From Cherax quadricarinatus (taxonomy: Eukaryota; Arthropoda; Malacostraca; Decapoda; Parastacidae): DNA of 64,000 bases. A model generated the notes under the pieces. The model made no database searches. It saw nothing but the letters and a program-made list of their open reading frames with translations, and was not told the DNA's origin. Shown here piece after piece: positions 12,640 to 23,024 of the stretch (the first letter of the stretch is position 1; every line of letters starts with the position of its first letter). Both the position numbers and the translations under genes were made by a program. The DNA lies in assembly GCF_038502225.1 (NCBI RefSeq), contig NC_091340.1, positions 30,556,619 to 30,620,618 on the forward strand. The letters are read 5' to 3'.

Positions 12640-12900
12640 TTCTTATTCGCCGGTATTCTCCCGGCCCGGGTCTTTTCCAGGTAGTAGTGACCCGGCCTTG
12701 GCTCCCTATCTCGGGAGTATCTCGAGACCTAAGTCTCCCATGGAAGGAGGTACAAGTACCCCCTCATCTTTGGGACCAAGTGTCCCCAGGCCTAGACACA
12801 GTCCCCGCCCTCAAGGGGCTCGTAGGGAGAAGCTAGGCCTCTGGTCTGCCAACTGCCCCGCCCCAAAGGGGCTCGTGGGGATGGCAGTCTTGTGAGCTGC
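12640..12900 (-). mobile_element. LINE 3' end, family with 'cccgggccgggagaata' tail
   Basis: The minus strand ends ...'cccgggccgggagaatacc' then 'ggcgaat' and an A-rich tail. The same 3' end occurs at 14431-14735, 30639-30830 and 48180-48330. Non-coding 3' UTR only. Confidence 0.65.
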
Positions 12901-13440
12901 AGGTGGTAGCAGGCTCAGGCCTTAGACTCAGAGTGTCAGAGAATTTACACGAAAAAAGCCGAAGAATGAGAAATTCCGACACAGAAGAATTTATGTAAAA
13001 TAAAAATTTGGTATTAATATATAAAATGCAAATGTACTAGGAAATAAACACAAAAAAAATAGAATTTCGAATATGAGATACTAAAAGCCACAGGGAAAGA
13101 TAGAGAAAAATATTTAAGTCAAACACAGCAAAATTTGTAATAATGTAAATTGAGTTATTGCACTGAAACTAATGAGTTTTCAACTAACTGAAATAAAATA
13201 TCAATTTACTGGAACCTGCCAGCAAAAAACACAAGAAAAAATAAAACACTGGATAATGAGTTACAAACTAGTGGAGGAAAAACAGGAAATAATCATTGGA
13301 GGGAAAAAATACTCTGGGAAAATATGCTGATTTAAATCAGTCTGTTACTGAAAGTTGCACATAATATATTGCTAAGATAAATATGAAGATATTGAAGGAA
13401 TGTGAGTAAGGACAAAATAACCCTAAATATAACCCTAATT
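12901..13440. other. AT-rich gene-free region
   Basis: No open frame or repeat pattern supported. Confidence 0.5.
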
Positions 13441-13545
13441 TTTAAAGGGGTGGAGGGGTAAGCCAGCGGAAGGCCTCGATCAGATAACCAAAAGCTCCAG
13501 TGGCGTCAGGAAACACTTGTCCTGTGTCCTGACAAACCTAACCTA
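13440..13545. repeat. Short repeat unit abutting telomeric repeats
   Basis: Contains 'ggggtggaggggtaagccag' and 'ggaaggcctcgatcagataa', leading without a gap into the CCTAA array. Probably a dispersed repeat whose end is CCTAA-like. Confidence 0.4.
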
Positions 13546-13978
13546 ACCTAAACTAACGTAACCTAACCTCACCTAACCTAACCTAACCTAAACTAACGTA
13601 ACCTAACCTCACCTAACCTAACCTAACCTAAACTAACGTAACCTAACCTCACCTAACCTAACCTAACCTCACCTAACCTAACCTAACCTAAACTAACGTA
13701 ACCTAACCTCACCTAACCTAACCTAACCTAAACTAACGTAACCTAACCTCACCTAACCTAACCTAACCTAAACTAACGTAACCTAACCTCACCTAACCTA
13801 ACCTAACCTAAACTAACCTAACCTAACCTCACCTAACCTAACCTAACCTCACCTAACCTAACCTAACCTAAACTAACGTAACCTAACCTCACCTAACCTA
13901 ACCTAACCTAACCTAACCTAAACTAACCTAACCTAAACTAACCTAACCTAACCTAACCTAACCTAACCTAACCTAACT
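13540..13978. repeat. Interstitial CCTAA (TTAGG-type) telomere-like array
   Basis: About 440 bases of CCTAA pentamers, the arthropod telomere motif. Variants (ACTAA, CGTAA, CCTCA) recur in fixed order, giving a 40-bp higher-order unit of eight pentamers. The right-hand 75 bases are closer to pure CCTAA. Unique sequence on both sides shows it is interstitial here. Confidence 0.9.
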
Positions 13979-14267
13979 GTTAATCACAGCTAGAACACTT
14001 ACTCTAAATATAGCACTGGTAATACATGAACTTAAAAAATGCAAGAGTGAAGTTATTCTAAGAAAATTATTTCAATAATTGTAATAATTGCAATAATGTA
14101 GCAGAGGTTCTAGCAAAGCTCAGACCTCGACAACACAATTATCAAAGACTTGTTAAGTTATACCAGGAATTAAGGAAAGATCCTGGACTTCACCTTACGA
14201 AACAGACAAAGCAAATATGATAATAATTATTGACAAGGCACTTTATAGTGAAAAAATTATCATATTA

Positions 14268-14375
14268 TTACAAGACGGAGGTAACTTACTATAGTCTTAA
14301 CGGAGGTAAATTACGAGCCTCTTAACGGAGGTAACTTACGAGCCTCTTAACGGAGGTAACTTACTATCCTCTTAA
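14268..14375. repeat. Short tandem repeat, about 30 bp
   Basis: Four imperfect copies around 'cttaacggaggtaacttac'. Confidence 0.8.
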
Positions 14376-14430
14376 GTCCTCGACACCGGATACACACAGT
14401 CGACTGCAATGTTTGCAAACGTTCTCACAC

Positions 14431-14735
14431 ATCGACACCATGCCCAGCCCTTCTAGGGCAGGGTAGGTGCCAGAGCCCGAGCCTTTAGCTCATAAGACTG
14501 TCATTCCCATTAGCCCCCTTGTGGCGGGGATGGCAGACCAGAGAGGCCTAGTTTGTGGCTAGGCCTAGGGACAGTTGGTCCCAAAGATGAGGAGGTACTT
14601 GTGCCTCCTCCCATGGAAGACTTGGGTCTCAGACACTTCCTAAAGAGGGAGTCAAGGCCGGGCCACCACTTGGAAAAGGCCCGGGCCGGGAGAATACAGG
14701 CGAATATTTAATAATAATAATAATAATAACGATCT
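14431..14735 (+). mobile_element. LINE 3' end with (TAA)n tail
   Basis: Same family as 12640-12900 (there on the opposite strand). It runs from 'atcgacaccatgc' to the GC-rich 'cccgggccgggagaata' and a (TAA)n tail at 14706-14730, typical of a LINE 3' terminus. Confidence 0.7.
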
Positions 14736-14952
14736 CACACATTTTGAAGCAAGACAGATACATGGCTTACTACTGTCTTGTAGAGACTGGCTTAACATGG
14801 TTTGGCTTAAATCGCATGGATCTTCCCCTGGAAAGTTAAATACAAAGCCACGAAGCATTAAACAATACGAACCAGGAAGGACTATGAAGCCTGTGGAGAA
14901 ATGGGAGTATAAAGGCTGGCTCCAGGTATACTGCAGGCTGCTGCCTGTTAGG

Positions 14953-16178
14953 CGGCGGTCACGCTGACACTAGCAGTGTCCATGGTGGTCACGCTGACAC
15001 TAGCAGTGTCCATGGTGGTCACGCTGACACTAGCAGTGTCCATGGTGGTCACGCTGACACTAGCAGTGTCCATGGTGGTCACGCTGACACTAGCAGTGTC
15101 CATGGTGGTCACGCTGACACTAGCAGTGTCCATGGTGGTCACGCTGACACTAGCAGTGTCCATGGTGGTCACGCTGACACTAGCAGTGTCCATGGTGGTC
15201 ACGCTGACACTAGCAGTGTCCATGGTGGTCACGCTGACACTAGCAGTGTCCATGGTGGTCACGCTGACACTAGCAGTGTCCATGGTGGTCACGCTGACAC
15301 TAGCAGCGTCCATGGTGGTCACGCTGACACTAGCAGTGTCCATGGTGGTCACGCTGACACTAGCAGTGTCCATGGTGGTCACGCTGACACTAGCAGTGTC
15401 CATGGTGGTCACGCTGACACTAGCAGTGTCCATGGTGGTCACGCTGACACTAGCAGTGTCCATGGTGGTCACGCTGACACTAGCAGTGTCCATGGTGGTC
15501 ACGCTGACTCAAGCAGTGTCCATGGTGGTCACGCTGACACAAGCAGTGTCCAAGGTGGTCACGCTGACACAAGCAGTGACCATGGTGGTCATGCTAACTC
15601 AAGCAGTGACCATGGTGGTCACGCTGACAAAAGCAGTGTCCATGGTGGTCACGCTGACGCTAGCAGTGTCCATGGTGGTCACGCTGACTCAAGCAGTGAC
15701 CATGATGGTCACACTGACACAAGCAGTGACCATGGTGGTCATGCTAACTCAAGCAGTGACCATGGTGGTCACGCTGACAAAAGCAGTGTCCATGGTGGTC
15801 ACGCTGACGCTAGCAGTGTCCATGGTGGTCACGCTGACTCAAGCAGTGACCATGATGGTCACACTGACACAAGCAGTGACCATGGTGGTCATGCTAACTC
15901 AAACAGTGACCATGGTGGTCACGCTGACACAAGCAGTGACCATGGTGGTCACGCTAACTCAAGCAATGACCATGGTGGTCACGCTGACACAAGCAGTGAC
16001 CATGGTGGTCATGCTAACTCAAGCAATGACCATGGTGGTCATGCTAACTCAAGCAGTGACCATGGTGGTCATGCTAACTCAAGCAATGACCATGGTGGTC
16101 ACGCTGACACAAACAGTGACCATGGTGGTCACGCTGACTCAAGCAGTGACCATGGTGGTCACCCTGACTCTAGCAGTG
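14953..16178. repeat. 30-bp minisatellite, block 1
   Basis: About 40 tandem copies of a 30-bp unit ('ggtcacgctgacactagcag' plus 'tgtccatggt'). The first 18 or so copies are almost identical; later copies carry 'actcaagcagtgaccatg' variants and a 150-bp higher-order pattern. Because the period is a multiple of three, long frames are open on both strands. Confidence 0.95.
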
Positions 16179-16768
16179 TGGTATTTGCCTTGTTTTTGGC
16201 ATATAAAAAGAAATATTTCGAATTTCTTTCAATTTCACTAATAGCTTTAAGCTCCTCCTGTCTCTCCTGGTTCCTGTAAGAGTCATTTAACTTAAGTTCG
16301 ATAGTTTCCACTTCCCAGGTCAGTGCCTCCTTTCGTGTATCTGATATTCTAGCACTCCTGAGGAGCTCAGTGACTCATCGTCGTCTTCTATAGAGGGAGC
16401 GTCTTTCTCTCTTCAGTTTACTCCTGCTCTTCTTCTTTCTTAGGGGAATATGCCTAGAACATGCTTCAGCTGCCAGGAAGTTGATCCTTTCAAGGCACTG
16501 GTTTGGATCCATGTCATTTAAGAAATCTTCCCAACATGTTTCATTTAGGACATGGTTTACCTGGTCCCAGTTGATGTTCTTGTTGTTGAAGTTGTATTTT
16601 GTGAAGACACCTTCACAGGTACATGCATTCTGCTGATCAGGACCCCTATGCATGTACGTCTGGACTTCGATTAGGTTGTGATCGGAATTAGTTGTTTTTG
16701 ATATTCTTATGTCTCTTATCAGGTCCCCATTATTTGTGAAGATAAGGTCAAGCGTGTTTTCTAGTCTG
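16179..16768 (-). mobile_element. LINE fragment splitting the 30-bp minisatellite
   Basis: The minus-strand frame (16766-16375) reads NTLDLIFTNNGDLIRDIRIS then SDHNLIEV, the C-terminal part of an APE-type LINE endonuclease (the SDH catalytic motif), followed by a Lys/Arg-rich linker. It is flanked directly by 30-bp repeat units on both sides. No RT is present, so the copy is partial. Confidence 0.7.
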
Positions 16769-19700
16769 GTGGTCACACTGACACAAGCAGTGTCCATGGT
16801 GGTCATGCTGACTCAAGCAGTGTCCATGGTGGTCACACTGACTCAAGCAGTGTCCATGGTGGTCACGCTGACTCAAGCAGTGTCCATGGTGGTCACGCTG
16901 ACTCAAGCAGTGTCCATAGTGGTCATGCTGACTCAAGCAGTGTCCATGGTGGTCACACTGACTCAAGCAGTGTCCATGGTGGTCATGCTGACACAAGCAG
17001 TGTCCATAGTGGTCATGCTGACACAAGCAGTGTCCATGGCGGTCACGCTGACTCAAGCAGTATCCATGGTGGTCATGCTGACTCAAGCAGTGTCCATGGT
17101 GGTCATGCTGACACAAGCAGTGTCCATGGTGGTCATGCTGACACAAGCAGTGTCCATGGCGGTCACACTGACTCAAGCAGTGTCCATGGTGGTCATGCTG
17201 ACACAAGCAGTGTCCATGGTGGTCACGCTGACTCAAGCAGTGTCCATGGTGGTCATGCTGACACAAGCAGTGTCCATGGTGGTCATGCTGACACAAGCAG
17301 TGTCCATGGTGGTCACGCTGACTCAAGCAGTGTCCATGGTGGTCATGCTGACACAAGCAGTGTCCATGGTGGTCACGCTGACTCAAGCAGTGTCCATGGT
17401 GGTCACGCTTACTCAAGCAGTGTCCATGGTGGTCACGCTTACTCAAGCAGTGTCCATGGTGGTCATGCTGACACAAGCAATGTCCATGGTGGTCATGCTG
17501 ACACAAGCAATGTCCATGGTGGTCATGCTGACACAAGCAGTGTCCATGGTGGTCATGCTGACACAAGCAGTGTTCATGGTGGTCATGCTGACACAAGCAG
17601 TGTCCAAGGTGGTCACGCTGACTCAAGCAGTGTCCATGGTGGTCACGCTTACTCAAGCAGTGTCCATGGTGGTCACGCTTACTCAAGCAGTGTCCATGGT
17701 GGTCATGCTGACACAAGCAGTGTCCATGGTGGTCATGCTGACACAAGCAGTGTCCATGGTGGTCATGCTGACACAAGCAGTGTCCATGGTGGTCATGCTG
17801 ACACAAGCAGTGTCCATGGTGGTCATGCTGACACAAGCAGTGTCCATGGTGGTCACGCTGACACAAGCAGTGTCCATGGTGGTCATGCTGACACAAGCAG
17901 TATCCATGGTGGTCATGCTGACACAAGCAGTGTCCATGGTGGTCATGCTGACTCAAGCAGTGTCCATGGTGGTCACGCTTACTCAAGCAGTGTCCATGGT
18001 GGTCACGCTGACTCAAGCAGTGTCCATGGTGGTCATGCTGACTCAAGCAGTGTCCATGGTGGTCACGCTGACTCAAGCAGTGTCCAAGGTGGTCACGCTG
18101 ACTCAAGCAGTGTCCATGGTGGTCATGCTGACACAAGCAGTGTCCATGGTGGTAACGCTTACTCAAGCAGTGTCCATGGTGGTCACGCTGACTCAAGCAG
18201 TGTCCATGGTGGTCATGCTGACACAAGCAGTGTCCATGGTGGTCATGCTGACACAAGCAGTGTCCAAGCTGGTCACGCTGACTCAAGCAGTGTCCATGGT
18301 GGTCATGCTGACACAAGCAGTGTCCATGGTGGTCATGCTGACACAAGCAGTGTCCAAGGTGGTCACGCTGACACAAGCAGTGTCCATGGTGGTCACGCTT
18401 ACTCAAGCAGTGTCCATGGTGGTCACGCTGACTCAAGCAGTGTCCATGGTGGTCATGCTGACACAAGCAGTGTCCAAGGTGGTCACGCTGACTCAAGCAG
18501 TGTCCATGGTGGTCATGCTGACACAAGCAGTGTCCATGGTGGTCATGCTGACACAAGCAGTGTCCATGGTGGTCATACTGACACAAGCAGTGTCCATGGT
18601 GGTCATGCTGACACAAGCAGTGTCCATGGTGGTCACGATTACTCAAGCAGTGTCCATGGTGGTCACGCTGACTCAAGCAGTGTCCATGGTGGTCATGCTG
18701 ACACAAGCAGTGTCCATGGTGGTCATGCTGACACAAGCAGTGTCCAAGGTGGTCACGCTGACTCAAGCAGTGTCCATGGTGGTCATGCTGACACAAGCAG
18801 TGTCCATGGTGGTCATGCTGACACAAGCAGTGTCCAAGGTGGTCACGCTGACACAAGCAGTGTCCATGGTGGTCACGCTTACTCAAGCAGTGTCCATGGT
18901 GGTCACGCTGACTCAAGCAGTGTCCATGGTGGTCATGCTGACACAAGCAGTGTCCAAGGTGGTCATGCTGACTCAAGCAGTGTCCATGGTGGTCATGCTG
19001 ACACAAGCAGTGTCCATGGTGGTCATGCTGACACAAGCAGTGTCCATGGTGGTCATACTGACACAAGCAGTGTCCATGGTGGTCATGCTGACACAAGCAG
19101 TGTCCATGGTGGTCACGCTGACTCAAGCAGTGTCCATGGTGGTCATACTGACACAAGCAGTGTCCATGGTGGTCACGCTGACTCAAGCAGTGTCCATGGT
19201 GGTCATGCTGACACAAGCAGTGTCCATGGTGGTCACGCTGACTCAAGCAGTGTCCATGGTGGTCATGCTGACACAAGCAGTGTCCATGGTAATCATGCTG
19301 ACAAAAGCAGTGTCCATGGTGGTCATGCTGACTCAAGCAGTGTCCATGGTGGTCATGCTGACACAAGCAGTGTCCATGGTGGTCACGCTGACTCAAGCAG
19401 TGTCCATGGTGGTCATGCTGACACAAGCAGTGTCCATGGTGGTCACGCTGACTCAAGCAGTGTCCATGGTGGTCATGCTGACACAAGCAGTGTCCATGGT
19501 AATCATGCTGACAAAAGCAGTGTCCATGGTGGTCATGCTGACTCAAGCAGTGTCCATGGTGGTCATGCTGACACAAGCAGTGTCCATGGTGGTCATACTG
19601 ACACAAGCAGTGTCCATGGTGGTCATACTGACACAAGCAGTGTCCATGGTGGTCATGCTGACACAAGCAGTGTCCATGGTGGTCATACTGACACAAGCAG

Positions 19701-20075
19701 TGTCCATGGTGGTCATACTGACACAAGCAGTGTCCATGGTGGTCATACTGACACAAGCAGTGTCCATGGTGGTCATACTGACACAAGCAGTGTCCATGGT
19801 GGTCACACTGACACAAGCAGTGTCCATGGTGGTCATGCTGACACACGCAGTGTCCATGGTGGTCATGCTGACACAAGCAGTGTCCATGGTGGTCATGCTG
19901 ACACAAGCAGTGTCCATGGTGGTCACGCTGACACAAGCAGTGTCCATGGTGGTCATGCTGACACAAGCAGTGTCCATGGTGGTCATGCTGACACAAGCAG
20001 TGTCCATGGTGGTCATGCTGACACAAGCAGTGTCCATGGTGGTCATGCTGACACAAGCAGTGTCCATGGCGGTCA
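16769..20075. repeat. 30-bp minisatellite, block 2
   Basis: About 110 copies of the same 30-bp unit, mostly with 'acacaagcagtgtccatggt' and 'actcaagcag' variants. A 480-bp (16-unit) higher-order repeat is visible between 18241-18720 and 18721-19200. The frame of more than 1100 codons across it is a decameric-peptide artefact. Confidence 0.95.
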
Positions 20076-20200
20076 CAATGGAACAATGCTGGATACAATG
20101 TACAAGTCTCTATCCATTGGCCAAGGGTTTGTCTCCATAGGCCTAGAGTCCCTAAGCCTAAGGGACTTCTGGAACTTCTTGAAAATGCCAGCGGACGCTC
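20076..20200. other. Short non-repetitive spacer
   Basis: No supported gene; separates the 30-bp and 31-bp arrays. Confidence 0.4.
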
Positions 20201-21950
20201 GTTCCTCAGTTGTATTGATGACAGATGTCAGCCAGTGTTGTTCTACTGACGTCAGGTGTCAGCCAGTGTTGTTGCACTGATGACAGGTGTCAGCCAGTGT
20301 TGTTGTACTGACGACATGTGTCAGCCAGAGTTGCTCTACTAATGACAGGTTTCAGCAAGTGTTGCTGTACTGTTGACAGGTGTCAGCCAGTGTTGTTGTA
20401 CTGGTGACATGTGTCAGCCAGTGTTGCTGCAATGATGACGGGTGTCAACCAGAGTTGCTCTACTGATGACAGATGTCAGCCAGTGTTGTTGTACTGATGA
20501 CAGGAGTCAGCCAGTGTTGTTGTACTGTTGACATGTGTCAGCCAGTGTTGTTGTACTGATAACAGGTATCAGCCAGAGTTGTTCTACTGATGACAGGTGT
20601 CAGCCAGAGTTGTTCTACTGATGACAGGTGTCAACAAGTGTTGTTCTACTGTTGACAGGTGTGAGCTAGAGTTGTTCTATTGATGACAGGTGTCAGCCAG
20701 TATTGTTGTACTGATGACAGGTGCCAGCCAGGGTTGTTACACTAACGACAGGTGTCAGCAGAGTTGTTCTACTGAATGCAGATGTCAGCCAGTGTTATTG
20801 TACGGATGACAGGTGTCAGCCAGTGATGGTATACTTATGACAGGTTTCAGCCAGTATTGTTGTACTGATGACAGGTGTCAGCCAGTGTTGTTCTACTGAT
20901 GACAGGTGTCAGCCAGAGTTGTTGTAATGATGACAAGTGTCAGCCAGTATTGTTGTACTGATGACAGGTATCAGCCAGATTTGTTCTACTCTTGACAGGT
21001 GTCAGCCAGAATTGTTCTACTGATGACAGGCGTCAGATAGTGTTGTTCTACTGATGACAGGTGTCAGCCAGTGTTGTTGTACTGACGACAGGTATTAGTC
21101 ACGGTTGTTCTACTGTTGACAGGTGTCAGGTAGAGTTGTTCCGTTGATGACAGGTGTCAACCACTATTGTTGTACTGATGACAGGTGTCAGCAGTGTTGT
21201 TCTACTGATGACAGATGCCAGGCAGTGTTGTTGTACCGGTGACAGGTGTCAGCCAGTGCTGTTGTATTGATGACACGTGTCAGCCAGTGCTGGTGTGCTG
21301 ATGACAGGTATCAGCCAGAGTTGCTTTACTGTTCACAGGTGTCAGCCAGTGTTGTTTTACTGATGACAGGTGTCAGCCAGTGTTGCTTTACTGATGACAT
21401 GTGTCAGCAGGTGTTGTTTTATTGATGACATGTGTCAGCAGGTGTTGTTTTATTGATGACAGATGTCAGCCAGTGTTGTTTTATTGATGACATGTGTCAG
21501 CAGGTGTTGTTGTACTGATGACAAGTATCAGCCAGAGTTGTTCTACTGATGACAGGTGTCAGCCAGTGTTGTTGTACTGATGACAAGTGTCAACCAGTGC
21601 TCTTATACTGATGATCTGTGTCAGCCAGTGTTGCTGTACTGGTGATAGGCTTCTGCCACAGTTGTTCTACTGATGACAGGTGTCAGTCAGAGTTGTTCTA
21701 ATGATGACAGGTGTCAGCCAGTGTTGTTGTACTGATGACAGGTGTCAACAAGTGTTGTTCTACTGTTGACAGGTGTGAATTAGAGTTGTTCTATTGATGA
21801 CAGGTGTCAGCCAGTATTGTTGTACTGATGACAGGTGCCAGCCAGGGTTGTTGCACTAATGACAGGTGTTAGCCAGTGTTGTTGTTCTGATGACAGTTAT
21901 CAGCCAGAGTTGTTCTGCTGAATACACATATCAGCCAGTGGTGAAGTGTA
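20200..21950. repeat. 31-bp minisatellite, block 1
   Basis: Diverged tandem copies of a 31-bp unit ('tgatgacaggtgtcagccag' plus 'tgttgttgtac'). The array resumes at 29591-30256 after the CR1 insertion and traces are seen at 36998-37030. Confidence 0.9.
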
Positions 21951-22044
21951 CTTAGCACAGTGGTGACGTGTACTTAGCTCAGTGGTGACGTGTACTTAGC
22001 TCTGTGAAGACCTGTTTGTGTGCTCTCTGTGAATCTGAACCAGG

Positions 22045-23010
22045 ATGCCCTCTCTTGAGCAACTTTACCAGCAGCTGAGAGAAGAGCTCAGAGTTGCTAA
22101 GATGGAGATACGGCGATTAACGGAGGAGAACAAGAGGATTCGTAGTAATCCTCCTGTTGTGAGTCCCCAGATTAAGAGGGGAGCTTGGTCAGTGGCCGGG
22201 CAACATGGAACCAAGCTGAAGATCAAGAAAACGGTTGGAGAGGCAGAAACAACGAGAAACCAGAAGACTACCGTGGAAACTTCCAACCCATTCTCGGTGC
22301 TACCTGACGAATGTGAGTGTTCTACTGGGAATGCCACAACGAGCACCAAAGAAGCATTGGCAAACGTGAGTGAGACATCCCTAGAAACCCCAACGAAGAC
22401 CATCGAGAACGTCTTGACGAATTCTACAAGTGGTGTAATGCTACCTGGCGAATGTGAGTCGACTACTCGGAGCATCACGACGGACGACGCCAAGGAAGGT
22501 AAAAACATTGTTGTTGTTGGGGATAGCCAGATTAGGTACATGGATAGGGCATTCTGCTTGAAGGACATGAGTAGGAGGCAGAGAGTGTGTTTTCCTGGGG
22601 CTGGGATGAAGGATATTGTTAGCCGTCTGGATGACATCATGAGAGGTAATGGGAGCAATCCTATTATCTGTCTCAGTGCTGGAGGCAACGATGTTGGCAG
22701 ACGTAGGAGTGAGGACCTGATTAGCAGGTATAGGTCAGCAATAGAGATAATTAGGAGGAAGGGTGGGAAACCTGTCATATGTGGCATTTTGCCAAGGAGA
22801 GGAGTTGGAAATGAATGGTTGTCCAGAGCAATTGGTGTCAATTGCTGGCTGGACAAATACTGTAAGGAAAATGCAGTAACATTCATTGACAACTGGGACC
22901 TCTTCTATGGCAGAAATGACATGTATGCCAGGGATGGGGTTCACTTATCTAGGTGTGGGGTGGGAGCACTGGCCAACGCAGTGGAGGGAGCTGTTAGGTC
23001 TTTAAACTAA
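22045..23010 (+). CDS. CR1 ORF1: coiled coil plus SGNH/GDSL-like esterase domain
   Basis: An intact 321-codon frame. Residues about 1-35 are Leu/Glu/Arg-rich and look like a coiled coil (LEQLYQQLREELRVAKMEIR). Residues about 150-321 form an SGNH hydrolase-like domain: block I VVVGDSQIR (nucleophile Ser), block III SAGGNDVG, and block V ARDGVHLS with Asp and His. Esterase-type ORF1 proteins are known in CR1/L2-group LINEs, where they are thought to act in RNP assembly or membrane/lipid interaction; the reaction is not established. It lies 14 nt upstream of the ORF2 ATG. Alternative: a domesticated host esterase, unlikely given the LINE context. Confidence 0.85.
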   Translation: MPSLEQLYQQLREELRVAKMEIRRLTEENKRIRSNPPVVSPQIKRGAWSVAGQHGTKLKIKKTVGEAETTRNQKTTVETSNPFSVLPDECECSTGNATTSTKEALANVSETSLETPTKTIENVLTNSTSGVMLPGECESTTRSITTDDAKEGKNIVVVGDSQIRYMDRAFCLKDMSRRQRVCFPGAGMKDIVSRLDDIMRGNGSNPIICLSAGGNDVGRRRSEDLISRYRSAIEIIRRKGGKPVICGILPRRGVGNEWLSRAIGVNCWLDKYCKENAVTFIDNWDLFYGRNDMYARDGVHLSRCGVGALANAVEGAVRSLN

Positions 23011-23024
23011 GAATAGTTAGTGGT

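Noticed and set aside
13540..13978. True chromosome end
   Set aside because: Non-telomeric sequence continues on both sides; the array is interstitial in this assembly.
14953..20075. Regularly spaced repeats suggesting a CRISPR array
   Set aside because: Units are contiguous with no unique spacers, and the context is eukaryotic.
16709..20140. Open frame of about 1140 codons (and about 1110 on the other strand)
   Set aside because: Both arise from a 30-bp tandem unit; a period divisible by three keeps frames open. No start context, domains or splice signals.
22065..22892. 275-codon minus-strand frame
   Set aside because: Shadow of the esterase ORF1, which has clear motifs on the plus strand.
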